The position numbers were made by a program, and so were the translations under genes. The notes beneath the pieces are model-generated. The model saw nothing but the letters and a program-made list of their open reading frames with translations. It ran no database searches and was not told the origin of the DNA. Source: Polyangium sp. 6x1 (lineage in GTDB: Bacteria; Myxococcota_A; Polyangia; Polyangiales; Polyangiaceae). Taken from it: DNA of 64,000 bases. This document shows, piece by piece, positions 41,268 through 49,742 of the stretch (position 1 is its first letter; every line of letters begins with the position of its first letter). The DNA lies in NCBI RefSeq assembly GCF_029946515.1, contig NZ_JARZHH010000049.1:25831-89830 (forward strand), given 5' to 3'.

Positions 41268-44050
41268 CCACCGAGGTGAAGGATCCGACGGGCGCGCTCG
41301 TGGATCTTCGCCGCGAATGGTCCGCGCGCCGCGCCGAGCTCGAAGCGCTCGTGCCTTCGCGCAGCCGAACCGCGTCGCTCGACGGGTGCGGGCTCGTGCT
41401 CGGCCGCAAGCATGCGCGCGTTTGCGACGAGCTTCTCACGCGGCTCTTCGAGATCCTGCGGACCGAGGCGCGCGAGGGGCGCCTGCGTTTGCCCGGCGGC
41501 GAGGCCGCGCCGAAGGAGGTCGAAGGCGCGTTCGAAGAGGTCGCGCTCGGCGGCGTGGGCGGCTACGGGCGCGGCGCGCTCGCGTTCGGCAGCGACCTCG
41601 ACGTGCGGCTGCTCGCGCGTGATCTCGGCGCGGCCGCGGCCGTGGCGGAGGCGCTGCTCTACCCGCTCTGGGACATGGGCGTGCCGATCGGCCATCAGGT
41701 CGGCAAGGTCGAGGCGCTCGTGGAGGCGGCCCGCACGGACCTGCCCACGGCGACGAGCTTGCTCGACTACCGGCACATCACGGGCAACCGCGCGCTCTCG
41801 GACGAGCTGAAGACGCGGTGCGACGCAGGCCTCTTCGCGCACACCGAGCTGCCTCGGTTCCTCGCGCAGCTCGAGGACGAGGTGCGCGAGCGGCACGCGC
41901 GGTTCGGCGGGTCGGTGTATCTGCTCGAGCCCGACGTGAAGAACGGCGCGGGGGGCCTGCGCGATCTCGACATCGCGGGCTGGGCGGGCAAGGCGCGCTT
42001 CGGCGTGCACGAGCTCGACGATCTCGTGCGCGTGGGGGCGCTCTTGCCGCGCGAGTCGGCGGAGATCGCCGCTGCGCGCGAGCTGCTCTTCCGCATCCGG
42101 AACCTGCTCCACGCGCACGCAGGAAGGCGCAGCGACAGGCTCACGTTCGACGAGCAGGAGTCGATCGCGTCGCTGCTCGGCTACGGCGAGGGCGGCGAGG
42201 CGGTCGAGAAGATGATGAGCGCGTACTACCGCAGCGCGCGCATCATCTCGAGCGCGCGGGAGACCATGCTCTCGCGCGCGGCGCCGCTGCTCGGCAAGAA
42301 GAAGCCGCGCGAAGAAGACCTCGGCGGCGGCGTGCGCATGTTCGACGGCTGCGTGACGATGAGCGAGCTCGAGCTCGTCACGAAGGATCCCGCGCTCGCC
42401 CTGCGCATGCTCTCGGCGGCCGTCGCGCGCCGCGCGCCGCTCTTGCCGTGGGCGCGCGACGCCATCGCGCGCGCTGCCGCGGATCCCTCCTGGACCGAGA
42501 GCCTGCGCGAGAGCCCCGAGGCCGCGCGCCTCTTCTGCGCGCTCGTCTCGACCACCGAGGAGACGCGCCTGAAGCGCGGCTCTCCGCTCGCGGAGATGCA
42601 CGACCTCGGGCTCTTGCTCGCGATGATCCCCGAGTTTCTGCCCGTCGTCGGGCGCGTGCACCACGACGTCTACCACGTGTACACGGTCGACGTGCACTCG
42701 GTGGCCGCCGTCGACAGGCTCGCGGCGCTCGTGCGTGGCGAGCTCACGGCCGAGCACCCGCTCGCGTGCCGCCTCGCGGCCGAGGCGACGCGCAAGACGA
42801 TGCTCTTCTTCGCGACGCTCCTGCACGACGTGGGCAAGGCGATCGGCGGCAAGGATCACAGCGTGCGCGGCGCCGACATGGCCGACGTCATCCTGAAGCG
42901 TCTCGGCTTTCCGGCCGAAGACGTCGCGGCCGCGTGCCACCTCGTGCGCCAGCACCTCGTCATGTACCACGTGGCGACGCGCAGAGACCTCGACGATCCC
43001 GCGACGATCGAGGAGTTTTTGCGCGTGATCCCCGACAGGGACTCGCTCTCCGAGCTCTACCTGCTCACCGTCGCCGACCTCTCCACGACGAGCCCGACGT
43101 CGATGACCTCGTGGAAGGCGCGCATGCTCGACGAGCTCTACCTCGCCGCCGATCGCGCACTCGCGGGCAACCCCGGCGAGGACGAGCGCTCGGCGCGCGC
43201 GCAGTCCGCCGTGCTCGACGCCGCGCTCGCGCTCCCCGCGTCCTCGGACGAGGAGCGGGCCGCGCGGCAGGCGTTCGTCCCGACGTACCTCGCGTCGATG
43301 CCCGAGCGGTACCTGCTCTCGAACGCACCCGCGGCGATCGCCTCGCACGCCGAGCTCGCGCGAAAGCATCAGGGCCGGACGGTCAGCGTCGCGCTCGTCC
43401 CTTCCCGTCACCCGCAAGCCGCGGAGATCTGCGTCATCGCCGCGGATCGCCCGGGCTTGCTCGCGTCGATCACGGCGGCGCTCACGGCCTCGCGCCTCGA
43501 GGTGCACGCCGCGCAGATCCACTCACGCCACCTGCCGGACGGCGCGGTCGAGGCCGTCGACCTCTTCTGGGTGCGCGATCGCGCCGAGGGCGTGGAGGGC
43601 GTAGCGCGCGCGCTGCCCGTCCTCGTGCGGGACCTCGACGCCGTGCTCGAAGGCCACACGACCACGGCCGAGCTTGCGAGCAAGCGCGGCAAAAGCGCGC
43701 TGCCGGTCCGCGCTACGCCGCGCGTGCGCACGCAGGTCTCCATCGACGATCGCGCCTCGCCGCGGCACACGGTCATCGAGGTGATGACCCGCGATCGACC
43801 GGGCCTCTTGCACGCCATCTCCGACGCGCTCCATCGCCTCGGCCTCAGCATCATCGTGGCCAAGATCAACACCGAGGGCACGCGCGCGGCCGACGTGTTC
43901 TACGTCAGCGAGGCGGACGGCGGTAAAGTGGCGCCGGGCAAGCGCGCCGCCGAGGTGCGGCAACGAATCGAGTCGGTGCTCGAATCGCTCGAGCAAGAAG
44001 GAAACAGCGGGTCATGGTCTTCTCCTCCTCCTCCTCGCGCAGAGCGATGA
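41264..44050 (+). CDS. glnD: Bifunctional [protein-PII] uridylyltransferase/uridylyl-removing enzyme
   Basis: Senses glutamine and uridylylates or deuridylylates PII to control nitrogen assimilation. 928 aa. Nucleotidyltransferase domain: ALGGVGGYGRGALAFGSDLD (near 95-115, GxGGxGRxxLxxxSDxD), HD domain: HHDVYHVYTVDVHSV near 465 and LLHDVGKAIGGKDH near 519, then two ACT domains: AADRPGLLASITAALTASRL near 722 and MTRDRPGLLHAISDALHRLG near 836. All catalytic landmarks are intact. ATG 41264 overlaps the cheR stop (ATGA) and the stop overlaps the TPR gene start (ATGA). Few bacteria have cheR before glnD. Confidence 0.95.
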   Translation: MTTEVKDPTGALVDLRREWSARRAELEALVPSRSRTASLDGCGLVLGRKHARVCDELLTRLFEILRTEAREGRLRLPGGEAAPKEVEGAFEEVALGGVGGYGRGALAFGSDLDVRLLARDLGAAAAVAEALLYPLWDMGVPIGHQVGKVEALVEAARTDLPTATSLLDYRHITGNRALSDELKTRCDAGLFAHTELPRFLAQLEDEVRERHARFGGSVYLLEPDVKNGAGGLRDLDIAGWAGKARFGVHELDDLVRVGALLPRESAEIAAARELLFRIRNLLHAHAGRRSDRLTFDEQESIASLLGYGEGGEAVEKMMSAYYRSARIISSARETMLSRAAPLLGKKKPREEDLGGGVRMFDGCVTMSELELVTKDPALALRMLSAAVARRAPLLPWARDAIARAAADPSWTESLRESPEAARLFCALVSTTEETRLKRGSPLAEMHDLGLLLAMIPEFLPVVGRVHHDVYHVYTVDVHSVAAVDRLAALVRGELTAEHPLACRLAAEATRKTMLFFATLLHDVGKAIGGKDHSVRGADMADVILKRLGFPAEDVAAACHLVRQHLVMYHVATRRDLDDPATIEEFLRVIPDRDSLSELYLLTVADLSTTSPTSMTSWKARMLDELYLAADRALAGNPGEDERSARAQSAVLDAALALPASSDEERAARQAFVPTYLASMPERYLLSNAPAAIASHAELARKHQGRTVSVALVPSRHPQAAEICVIAADRPGLLASITAALTASRLEVHAAQIHSRHLPDGAVEAVDLFWVRDRAEGVEGVARALPVLVRDLDAVLEGHTTTAELASKRGKSALPVRATPRVRTQVSIDDRASPRHTVIEVMTRDRPGLLHAISDALHRLGLSIIVAKINTEGTRAADVFYVSEADGGKVAPGKRAAEVRQRIESVLESLEQEGNSGSWSSPPPPRAER

Positions 44051-45060
44051 GAGCCTTCCTCCTCCCTTGCGCCGCGGCGCTCCTCCTCACGGCCTGTGGC
44101 AGCAGCACGCCGCCTCCGAAGGATCCCGATCTCGTCGCCGATCCGCCGCTCGGCGGGAACGAAGGCATCAACGGGGGCGCCGCGCAGACCGACTTCCAGC
44201 GCGCCGTCGCGTACATCGAGAAGGAGCAATACGCGGCCGGCAAGGTCCACCTCCAGCGCGCGCTCGAGGCATCGCCGGACAACGCCGAGGCGCACGCGTA
44301 CATGGGCCTCGTGCTGGAGAAGGAGAACGACCTCGCCGGCGCCGAGAAGTCCTACCTCGCCGCGCTCCAGCGCAAGCCCGGGCTCGCGGCCGCCGCGCAG
44401 AACCTCGCGGCCATCTACCTTTCGACGAGCCCGCCGCGCACCGACGACGCCATCAAGTACCTCCGCGCGGCGCTCGAGAAGACGCCGGGCGACGTCGGCA
44501 TGCTCCGGAACCTCGGCTACGCGCTCGGCCTGAAGGGCGACGTCGAGGGCGCGTCCAAGGCCTACGACGCGGCGATCGCGAAGGGAGACTCCGTCGAGGT
44601 GCGCTTCGAGTACGCCGCGATGCTCGCCGAGGCGAAGCAACACGAGAAGGCCGTGCCGCACCTGAAGAAGGTCCTCGAAGGCACGAAGGACGACCCCGCG
44701 ATGCTCGTCACGGTCGGCCGCATGCTCGGCTACGGCAAGGCGTTCGGCGACTGCGTGGCCGCGTTCGACCGAGCGATCAAGCTCAAGGCGACCGACCCCG
44801 AGTGGTTCGTCCGCCGCGGCACGTGCAAGCACGAGCTCGGCGACGAGAACGGCGCGCTCGCGGACTACCAGGAGTCCGTGAAGGTGAAGCCCGACTACGC
44901 CGCGGGGTATTACTACATGGGCCTCGCGCAGCTCGCGCTCCAGAAGCCGCAGAGCGCCGAGTTCTCCATGGGCAAGGCCGTCGAGCTCGGAAAGGACTCG
45001 CCGATCGGCAAGGCCGCGAAGGACAAACTCCGCGAGCTCAAGGCGATCAACAAGCGCTGA
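44047..45060 (+). CDS. TPR-repeat lipoprotein
   Basis: 337 aa. The ATG at 44047 (MRAFLLPCAAALLLTAC) overlaps the glnD stop by 4 bp and gives a lipoprotein with lipobox LTAC. Tetratricopeptide repeats run from about residue 55: FQRAVAYIEKEQYAAGKVHL, then NAEAHAYMGLVLEKENDLAG, AEKSYLAALQRKPGLAAAAQ, MLRNLGYALGLKGDVEGASK, and ADYQESVKVKPDYAAGYYYM. Such proteins scaffold multi-protein complexes in the envelope. Ends head-on with the VTT-type gene (stops adjacent). Role in nitrogen control or chemotaxis is suggested only by position. Confidence 0.85.
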   Translation: MRAFLLPCAAALLLTACGSSTPPPKDPDLVADPPLGGNEGINGGAAQTDFQRAVAYIEKEQYAAGKVHLQRALEASPDNAEAHAYMGLVLEKENDLAGAEKSYLAALQRKPGLAAAAQNLAAIYLSTSPPRTDDAIKYLRAALEKTPGDVGMLRNLGYALGLKGDVEGASKAYDAAIAKGDSVEVRFEYAAMLAEAKQHEKAVPHLKKVLEGTKDDPAMLVTVGRMLGYGKAFGDCVAAFDRAIKLKATDPEWFVRRGTCKHELGDENGALADYQESVKVKPDYAAGYYYMGLAQLALQKPQSAEFSMGKAVELGKDSPIGKAAKDKLRELKAINKR

Positions 45061-45582
45061 TCACGTCTTCTGCGCGCGACGCTGCCGCACGAACGCGGCG
45101 AGCGACACGAGCGCGCCGAGCACGATCGCCAGGGCGAGGAGCTCCGTCGGGATGTCGAGCTCCTTGCCCACGACCGCGATCACGTAGATGCGCGGCGCCC
45201 GCCCGAGCCCAACGGCCAGCGCGTATCGCAGCGCCGGATACCCCGAGAGCGGCATCAAGACCCGCACGACGATGAACGGCAGCGGCAGCGCCGCGAAGGC
45301 CGCGGTCGTGAGGAACGGCGCGACCTTCACCCAGCCTTCTGCGCGCTGGAAAAGCGCCTTCTTCCGGATCTCCGCGAGCGCCTTGATCTGGAACGTCGTG
45401 CGCACGAGCCGATGATCCACGAACGCCGCGAGGGTCGCTGCCAGGGCCGCGACGAGCGCGAGGGCCCAGGGCGGCGCCGCCTTCGCGGCCAGGAGCGTCG
45501 CGGGCGTCAGCGGTTGCGGCACGAAGGCCGCGAGCACCATCAGCCCGAAGAACATCGCGAGCGTGGGCACGACGTTCGGCAC
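45061..45582 (-). CDS. Small VTT (DedA/SNARE-associated)-like membrane protein
   Basis: 173 aa with about five membrane segments: LAMFFGLMVLAAFVPQPLTP, LALVAALAATLAAFVDHRLV, FLTTAAFAALPLPFIVVRVL, LRYALAVGLGRAPRIYVIAV and LLALAIVLGALVSLAAFV. The central ALPLPFIVVRVLMPLSGYPA resembles the VTT/DedA core, where a Gly-x-x-Gly/Pro pattern sits between helices. It is shorter than DedA and the classic DedA acidic and Arg motifs are not clear. GTG start at 45582. Function unknown; membrane lipid homeostasis is the usual idea for this family. Confidence 0.55.
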   Translation of the reverse strand: MPNVVPTLAMFFGLMVLAAFVPQPLTPATLLAAKAAPPWALALVAALAATLAAFVDHRLVRTTFQIKALAEIRKKALFQRAEGWVKVAPFLTTAAFAALPLPFIVVRVLMPLSGYPALRYALAVGLGRAPRIYVIAVVGKELDIPTELLALAIVLGALVSLAAFVRQRRAQKT

Positions 45583-45638
45583 CCCGGGATCGTGCTGCGA
45601 CCGGGCGGACGCCGCAAGCGCCCGCCCTCACGTCTGCG

Positions 45639-46547
45639 TCACGCGCCGAGCAAATTCAGGATTCGATCGAGCTCGTCGAGCGAGCCGTAGGCGACCGCGA
45701 TCTCGCCGCGACCATCCTTGTCGCGCACCTCGACCTTCGCGCCGAGCTTGCGCATGAGCCGCGCTTCCAGGTCCTTCACGCCCGGCGACTTCGGCGCGGG
45801 CCCGTCAGCCTTGCCTTTGCCTCCGCCGCCCTCCTTCGGGCCGCGCGAGGTGCGCACGAGCTCCTCGACCTTGCGCACGGGCAGCCGACCGCGCACCGCC
45901 TTGTCGGCGATGTCTTCCATCGCCTTGTCGTCGGGCGCGCCGAGCAGCGCGCGCGCGTGGCCCTCGGTGAGGTCGCCGCCGATCACCATCGACCGCACGC
46001 GCGCCGGCAGCTTCAAGAGCCGCAGGCTGTTCGTCACCGTCGTGCGGTTCTTGCCGACGCGATCCGCGAGCGACTCCTGCGTGTAGCCGTGCTCCCGGAG
46101 CAGCCTGTCGAACGCCTCGGCGAGCTCGATCGGGTTCAGGTCCTCGCGCTGCACGTTCTCCACGAGCGCGAGCTCGAACGCCTCCTTCGGCGAGACGTCC
46201 TTCACCACGACGAGCACGTCCTTCAGGCCCGCGCGTTGCGCCGCGCGCCACCTTCGCTCGCCGGCGATGATCTCGTACTTGTCCGCGCCCGCTTGCGGGC
46301 GACGCACGACGATCGGCTCGAGGATCCCGTGCTCCCGGATCGACGCCGCGAGCTCTTCGAGCGCCTCGTCGTCGAAGTGCTGCCGCGGCTGCCCCGGCTG
46401 CGGACCGATGCGCTCGATCGGGCACGTGAACACGCTCTTGTCGCCGTACGACGCGCCGGAGGGCGACGGGGGCGCGGCGGCGGGCAGGAGCGCGTCGAGC
46501 CCGCGGCCGAGGGCGCGGCGCGGCGCGTTCTTCGGATCCGTGCTCAT
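45639..46547 (-). CDS. parB: Chromosome partitioning protein ParB
   Basis: CTP-dependent DNA clamp that loads at parS sites and is moved by ParA. 302 aa. N-terminal ParA-contact region (RRALGRGLDALL, residues 10-21). ParB/Srx core: IGPQPGQPRQHFDDEALEEL, REHGILEPIVVRRP and the CTPase motif YEIIAGERRWRAAQRAG (GERRxRA). Central helix-turn-helix: NPIELAEAFDRLLREHGYTQ and ADRVGKNRTTVTNSLRLLKL. C-terminal dimerisation domain: IAVAYGSLDELDRILNLLG. ATG 46547 overlaps the parA stop by 4 bp (ATGA). A frame further upstream runs through parA and was rejected. No parS copy was found in the window by eye. Confidence 0.96.
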   Translation of the reverse strand: MSTDPKNAPRRALGRGLDALLPAAAPPSPSGASYGDKSVFTCPIERIGPQPGQPRQHFDDEALEELAASIREHGILEPIVVRRPQAGADKYEIIAGERRWRAAQRAGLKDVLVVVKDVSPKEAFELALVENVQREDLNPIELAEAFDRLLREHGYTQESLADRVGKNRTTVTNSLRLLKLPARVRSMVIGGDLTEGHARALLGAPDDKAMEDIADKAVRGRLPVRKVEELVRTSRGPKEGGGGKGKADGPAPKSPGVKDLEARLMRKLGAKVEVRDKDGRGEIAVAYGSLDELDRILNLLGA

Positions 46548-47341
46548 GGCCTCGGCCTCGCGACTTTGCCTTTCGGCCGGTTCACCTCGAGGATCTCGCG
46601 CGCCAGGCTCAGGTAGCCCTGCGCGCCCTTCGACGAGGCGTCGTAGAGCAGCACCGGCTTTCCGTGCGACGGCGCCTCGGAAAGCTTCACGTTCCGCGGG
46701 ATGATCGAGTCGAAGACCTTGAAGTGACCCTTCACCTCGTCGGCGACCTGGTGCGTCAGCGAGGTCCGCCCGTCGTACATCGTGAGCACGATCCCCTCGA
46801 CGCCGAGGTCCGGGTTGAAGGCCGCCTTCACGCGGTCGATCGTCGCCATCAGGTACGTCAGCCCCTCCAGCGCGTAGTACTCGCACTGCAGCGGCACGAG
46901 CACCCGGTGCGCGGCCACGAGCGCGTTCAGCGTGAGCAGCCCCAGGCTCGGCGGGCAGTCGAGGATCACGTACTCGTAGCCTGCGGTGTGGGGTCGGATC
47001 GCGTCGCGCAGCTTCGTCGCGCGGTCGGGCGCGTCGACCAGCTCGATCTCCGCGGCCACGAGGTCTTGCGTTGCCGGCACCACGTCGAGCCGCGGCACCG
47101 ACGTCGAGATCACCGTCTCGCGCAGCGTCGAGCGGCCGATGAGCACGTCGTAGAGCGAACGCTCGATGTTGGGCCGGCGCACGCCGACCCCGCTCGAGGC
47201 GTTGCCCTGCGGATCGCAGTCCACGAGCAGCGTCCGCTTCTCGGCAGCGGCGAGGCTCGCGGCCAGGTTCACCGAGGTCGTCGTTTTGCCGACGCCGCCC
47301 TTCTGGTTGGCGACGGCATAGATGAGGGGCGAGGGGGCCAT
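46544..47341 (-). CDS. parA: Chromosome partitioning ATPase ParA
   Basis: Walker-type ATPase that forms a DNA-bound gradient and segregates ParB-parS. 265 aa. Deviant Walker A AVANQKGGVGKTTTSVNLAA (residues 9-28, signature Lys K15), LLVDCDPQGNASSG (Walker A' region), DYVILDCPPSLGLLTLNALV-type YVILDCPPSLGLLTLNALV and then a DNA-binding C-terminal part with MYDGRTSLTHQVADEVKG and IPRNVKLSEAPSHGKPVLLY. Start ATG 47341. A 9-bp hairpin (47381-47406) lies 40 bp upstream in its 5' region. It forms an operon with parB (4-bp overlap). Confidence 0.97.
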   Translation of the reverse strand: MAPSPLIYAVANQKGGVGKTTTSVNLAASLAAAEKRTLLVDCDPQGNASSGVGVRRPNIERSLYDVLIGRSTLRETVISTSVPRLDVVPATQDLVAAEIELVDAPDRATKLRDAIRPHTAGYEYVILDCPPSLGLLTLNALVAAHRVLVPLQCEYYALEGLTYLMATIDRVKAAFNPDLGVEGIVLTMYDGRTSLTHQVADEVKGHFKVFDSIIPRNVKLSEAPSHGKPVLLYDASSKGAQGYLSLAREILEVNRPKGKVARPRP

Positions 47342-47798
47342 GAAATGTGCCGGGAACGCCGCGCCCGGAGGCGCTGAGGAGGGTCGTCCGTCCCGGGGGA
47401 CGATCCCGCGGATAGCGGCTGCTTACACGACCCTCGCCCCCCCGTCGAGGGCGCGTCGATCACGTTTTTTTGGCCCTTGACGCACTAGTATCTACAGTGG
47501 CGCACATGTCGCTCGCTGTGGGTGCATGTAGGACAACGTCATCGACGCCAACGACGTCGCGCCGCTCCGGGGGCCGGAGGGGCCCTGGGGTCCGCGGGCT
47601 GCGGCTCGCGAGCGCCCTCGTCGCCCACCACGAGTCGACCGCGTGCGACCGCGTGCTCGCGCGGGCCTTCTGGGCCGCGCCGAGCTTCAGCGCGCCTGCG
47701 CGCGTCCTCCCGCTTTTCCCGAACCACGACCGCCGATCGACCTGAGCCGATTTCCGCGCGTCGGGCTGCCGAACCCACGCGCTGCCGAGGAGAGAGCC
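47342..47798. other. Gene-free spacer between parA and a small acidic-protein gene
   Basis: 457 bp, divergent promoters expected for parA (-) and the small gene (+). A stem-loop GGGTCGTCC/GGACGATCC at 47381-47406 (9 bp, one G-U) sits in the parA leader. A TTGACG at 47477-47482 has no good -10 box at a normal distance. No gene, tRNA or parS was recognised here. Confidence 0.5.
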
Positions 47799-47969
47799 AT
47801 GCCGCTGCCGAAGAGCTTCCAGAACTTCGCCGAGTTCGAGCGTGAGATCATCCGCGCGGGCACCCGCGTCAACGTGAGCCTCGAGGACATCGTCGAGGAC
47901 ACCTCCTTCGAGGAGGAGATCGAGCTCGACCAGGACGACGATCCCTTCGCTTCGATGCGCGACTTCTGA
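47799..47969 (+). CDS. 56-residue acidic small protein
   Basis: 56 aa from ATG 47799, with GAGGAG a few bases before it. Sequence: MPLPKSFQNFAEFEREIIRA, then GTRVNVSLEDIVEDTSFEEE and IELDQDDDPFASMRDF. Strongly acidic in the C-terminal half with no Cys. No membrane span. The length and well-placed ribosome binding site suggest a real gene, but no family was recognised. It is followed directly by a structured non-coding stretch ending in a terminator. The neighbours parA and tig give no hint of its role. Confidence 0.6.
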   Translation: MPLPKSFQNFAEFEREIIRAGTRVNVSLEDIVEDTSFEEEIELDQDDDPFASMRDF

Positions 47970-47973
47970 GGCA

Positions 47974-48050
47974 GGGGGCCCGCCGCGGGCGGGCCTCCGT
48001 CCCCCGATGCGTCCCCCCGATGCCTTCTGGCATCGGACGTATCGGGGGAC
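47974..48050 (+). ncRNA. Candidate structured RNA with a long bulged stem
   Basis: Two structures in a row. First, GGGGGCCCGCC/GGCGGGCCTCC at 47974-47984 and 47988-47998 (11 bp, one G-U, GCG loop). Second, GTCCCCCGATGCGT/ACGTATCGGGGGAC at 47999-48012 and 48037-48050 (14 bp, one G-U), closing over CCGATGCC-TTCT-GGCATCGG at 48017-48036 (8 bp), with CCCC as a one-sided bulge. Total about 22 bp in one arm. It may be a small RNA or the 3' UTR of the 56-aa gene. Confidence 0.5.
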
Positions 48051-48096
48051 CGAGCCCTACGTCTCGCCAGACCTCCTGGGTAGCTTGGACCCGACC

Positions 48097-48134
48097 GAGC
48101 CCCGACGGCGCCTCACCGTCGGGGCTCTTTTTTT
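48097..48134 (+). terminator. Strong intrinsic terminator
   Basis: GAGCCCCGACGG at 48097-48108 pairs perfectly with CCGTCGGGGCTC at 48116-48127 (12 bp, 7-nt loop), followed by seven T at 48128-48134. Ends the small-gene/structured-RNA transcript 72 bp before tig. Confidence 0.9.
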
Positions 48135-48206
48135 GTCTTCCAACCCGCCCTCGCTTGACCCCTCTCGCCGTGCGTGGCATGGCGCCGTTCCTTCCAACGG
48201 ACTCCC

Positions 48207-49472
48207 ATGCAAGTCACCGTCGAAAAGCTCTCCCCGGTCCTCGTCGAGCTCAAGGTCGAGATTCCTGCCGAGCAGGTTCGCACCGAGGTGGACAAGGCCT
48301 ACGCCAACCTCCAGCGCTCCGCTCGCGTGAGGGGCTTCCGCCAAGGCAAGGCGCCGCGCCACGTGCTCGCCCATCTGTATTCGGGCAGCATCCACGCGGA
48401 CGTCGCCCGCCGGCTGGTCGACACCACGTTGAACCGTGCGCTCGCGTCGCAGCAGGTCCAGCCGCTCTCGCAGCCCGACATCGCCCCCGTCGAGCTCCGC
48501 CCTGAGGAGTCGTTCTCCTACAAGGCGCGCTTCGAGGTTCGCCCCGACATCACCGAGGTGAAGTGGGAGGGCTTCGAGGTCAGCCGGCCGAAGAGCGAGG
48601 TCACGGCCGACGCGATCGACGCCGAGGTCGCGCGTCTCCGCCGTGAGCACGCGACGCTCTCCGCGCCCGAGCCCGAGCGTCCTGCGAAGGCGGGCGACCT
48701 CGTGCGCATCGCCTTCACCCTCGACGTCGACGGCAAGGTCCGCGAGGCGAAGGAGCAGGAGATCGAGACCGAGATCGGCAGCGGCCAGGTCTTCAAGGAG
48801 ATCGAGGACGTCCTCACCGGCATGAACGTCGGCGAGGCGAAGGACGCGACGGTGAGCTTCTCGGAGCGTCACACGAACGAGTCGCTCCGCGGCAAGACGG
48901 GCACGTTCCACGTCACGCTGAAGGAGGTCCGCGAGCGGAACTTCCCCGAGATCGACGACGAGTTCGCGAAGGACGTGGGCCACGAGAACCTCGAGGCCAT
49001 GCGCGCCGCGCTCTCGGCGAAGATCGAGAAGGAGCTCAAGCAGAAGGCGACCGACTCCGTCGCGGAGAAGCTCGTCTTCGAGCTCTGCAAGGCGAACCCG
49101 ATCCCGGTGCCTCCCTCGCTCGTCGAGCAGCAGGCGCAGCTCACGGAGCGCGAGCTCGTCACGGCGGCGCGCCGCCAGGGCCAGCGCCTCGAGATGACGC
49201 CCGAGATCCGCGCGCGCGTGCACGCCGACGCCGAGACGAAGGTCCGCGCGGGCCTGCTCATGGCCGAGATCGCGAAGGCGAAGACCGTGCAGGTCACGCC
49301 GCAGGACATCGAGAAGGGCTACGAGGAGCTCGCCGAGCAGACCGGCAAGAACGTCGCCAAGGTCAAGGCCGAGTACCGCGATCCGAAGAAGCAGGAGATG
49401 CTGATCGGCATGATCCTGGAAGACAAGATCCTCGACCTCATCGAGGGTGCCGCGAAGATCACGGAAGCCTGA
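48207..49472 (+). CDS. tig: Trigger factor
   Basis: Ribosome-bound chaperone and peptidyl-prolyl isomerase. 421 aa (E. coli 432). N-terminal ribosome-binding domain: MQVTVEKLSPVLVELKVEIP then VRGFRQGKAPRHVLAHLYSG (residues about 41-60; family GFRxGKxP). FKBP-type PPIase domain: AGDLVRIAFTLDVDGKVREA near 155, and TEIGSGQVFKEIEDVLTGMN. C-terminal chaperone arms: KDVGHENLEAMRAALSAKIE and VPPSLVEQQAQLTERELVT. ATG 48207. A TTGACC box lies at 48155-48160, suggesting its own promoter, with a weak -10. First gene of the tig-clpP-clpX-lon order found in many bacteria. Confidence 0.96.
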   Translation: MQVTVEKLSPVLVELKVEIPAEQVRTEVDKAYANLQRSARVRGFRQGKAPRHVLAHLYSGSIHADVARRLVDTTLNRALASQQVQPLSQPDIAPVELRPEESFSYKARFEVRPDITEVKWEGFEVSRPKSEVTADAIDAEVARLRREHATLSAPEPERPAKAGDLVRIAFTLDVDGKVREAKEQEIETEIGSGQVFKEIEDVLTGMNVGEAKDATVSFSERHTNESLRGKTGTFHVTLKEVRERNFPEIDDEFAKDVGHENLEAMRAALSAKIEKELKQKATDSVAEKLVFELCKANPIPVPPSLVEQQAQLTERELVTAARRQGQRLEMTPEIRARVHADAETKVRAGLLMAEIAKAKTVQVTPQDIEKGYEELAEQTGKNVAKVKAEYRDPKKQEMLIGMILEDKILDLIEGAAKITEA

Positions 49473-49503
49473 GCGCTCCGCACACGATCGGCTGCATCAC
49501 GAG

Positions 49504-49536
49504 CGGGCGTGCTGGTGTCACCAGCGCGCCCGTTTT
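49504..49536 (+). terminator. Intrinsic terminator after tig
   Basis: CGGGCGTGCTGG at 49504-49515 pairs with CCAGCGCGCCCG at 49521-49532 (12 bp, one G-U, 5-nt loop), followed by TTTT at 49533-49536. So clpP, 206 bp further on, probably has its own promoter. Confidence 0.75.
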
Positions 49537-49742
49537 CGTCTTCACGTCACGCGCGGTCTCTCCAGGCTTGCTCGCTTCTCCCAGCGCGAACGAAATTCCC
49601 TCGCAGAAGCGCGAAAACGGCTCACGCTCGGCCGCCGCATTTCTTCACACCGACCCCACGGTTCGGGCTTGCGAACGGCAGGCTTCTGGCTCACGACTAG
49701 GGCCTCCCGGCACCCTTTTGCCGAACCACAGCGGAGCCCTGG

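Noticed and set aside
47470..47745. Possible genes between parA and the 56-aa gene
   Set aside because: Frames in this stretch lack a plausible ribosome binding site and have low-complexity composition; TTGACG at 47477 has no -10 box at 16-18 bp.
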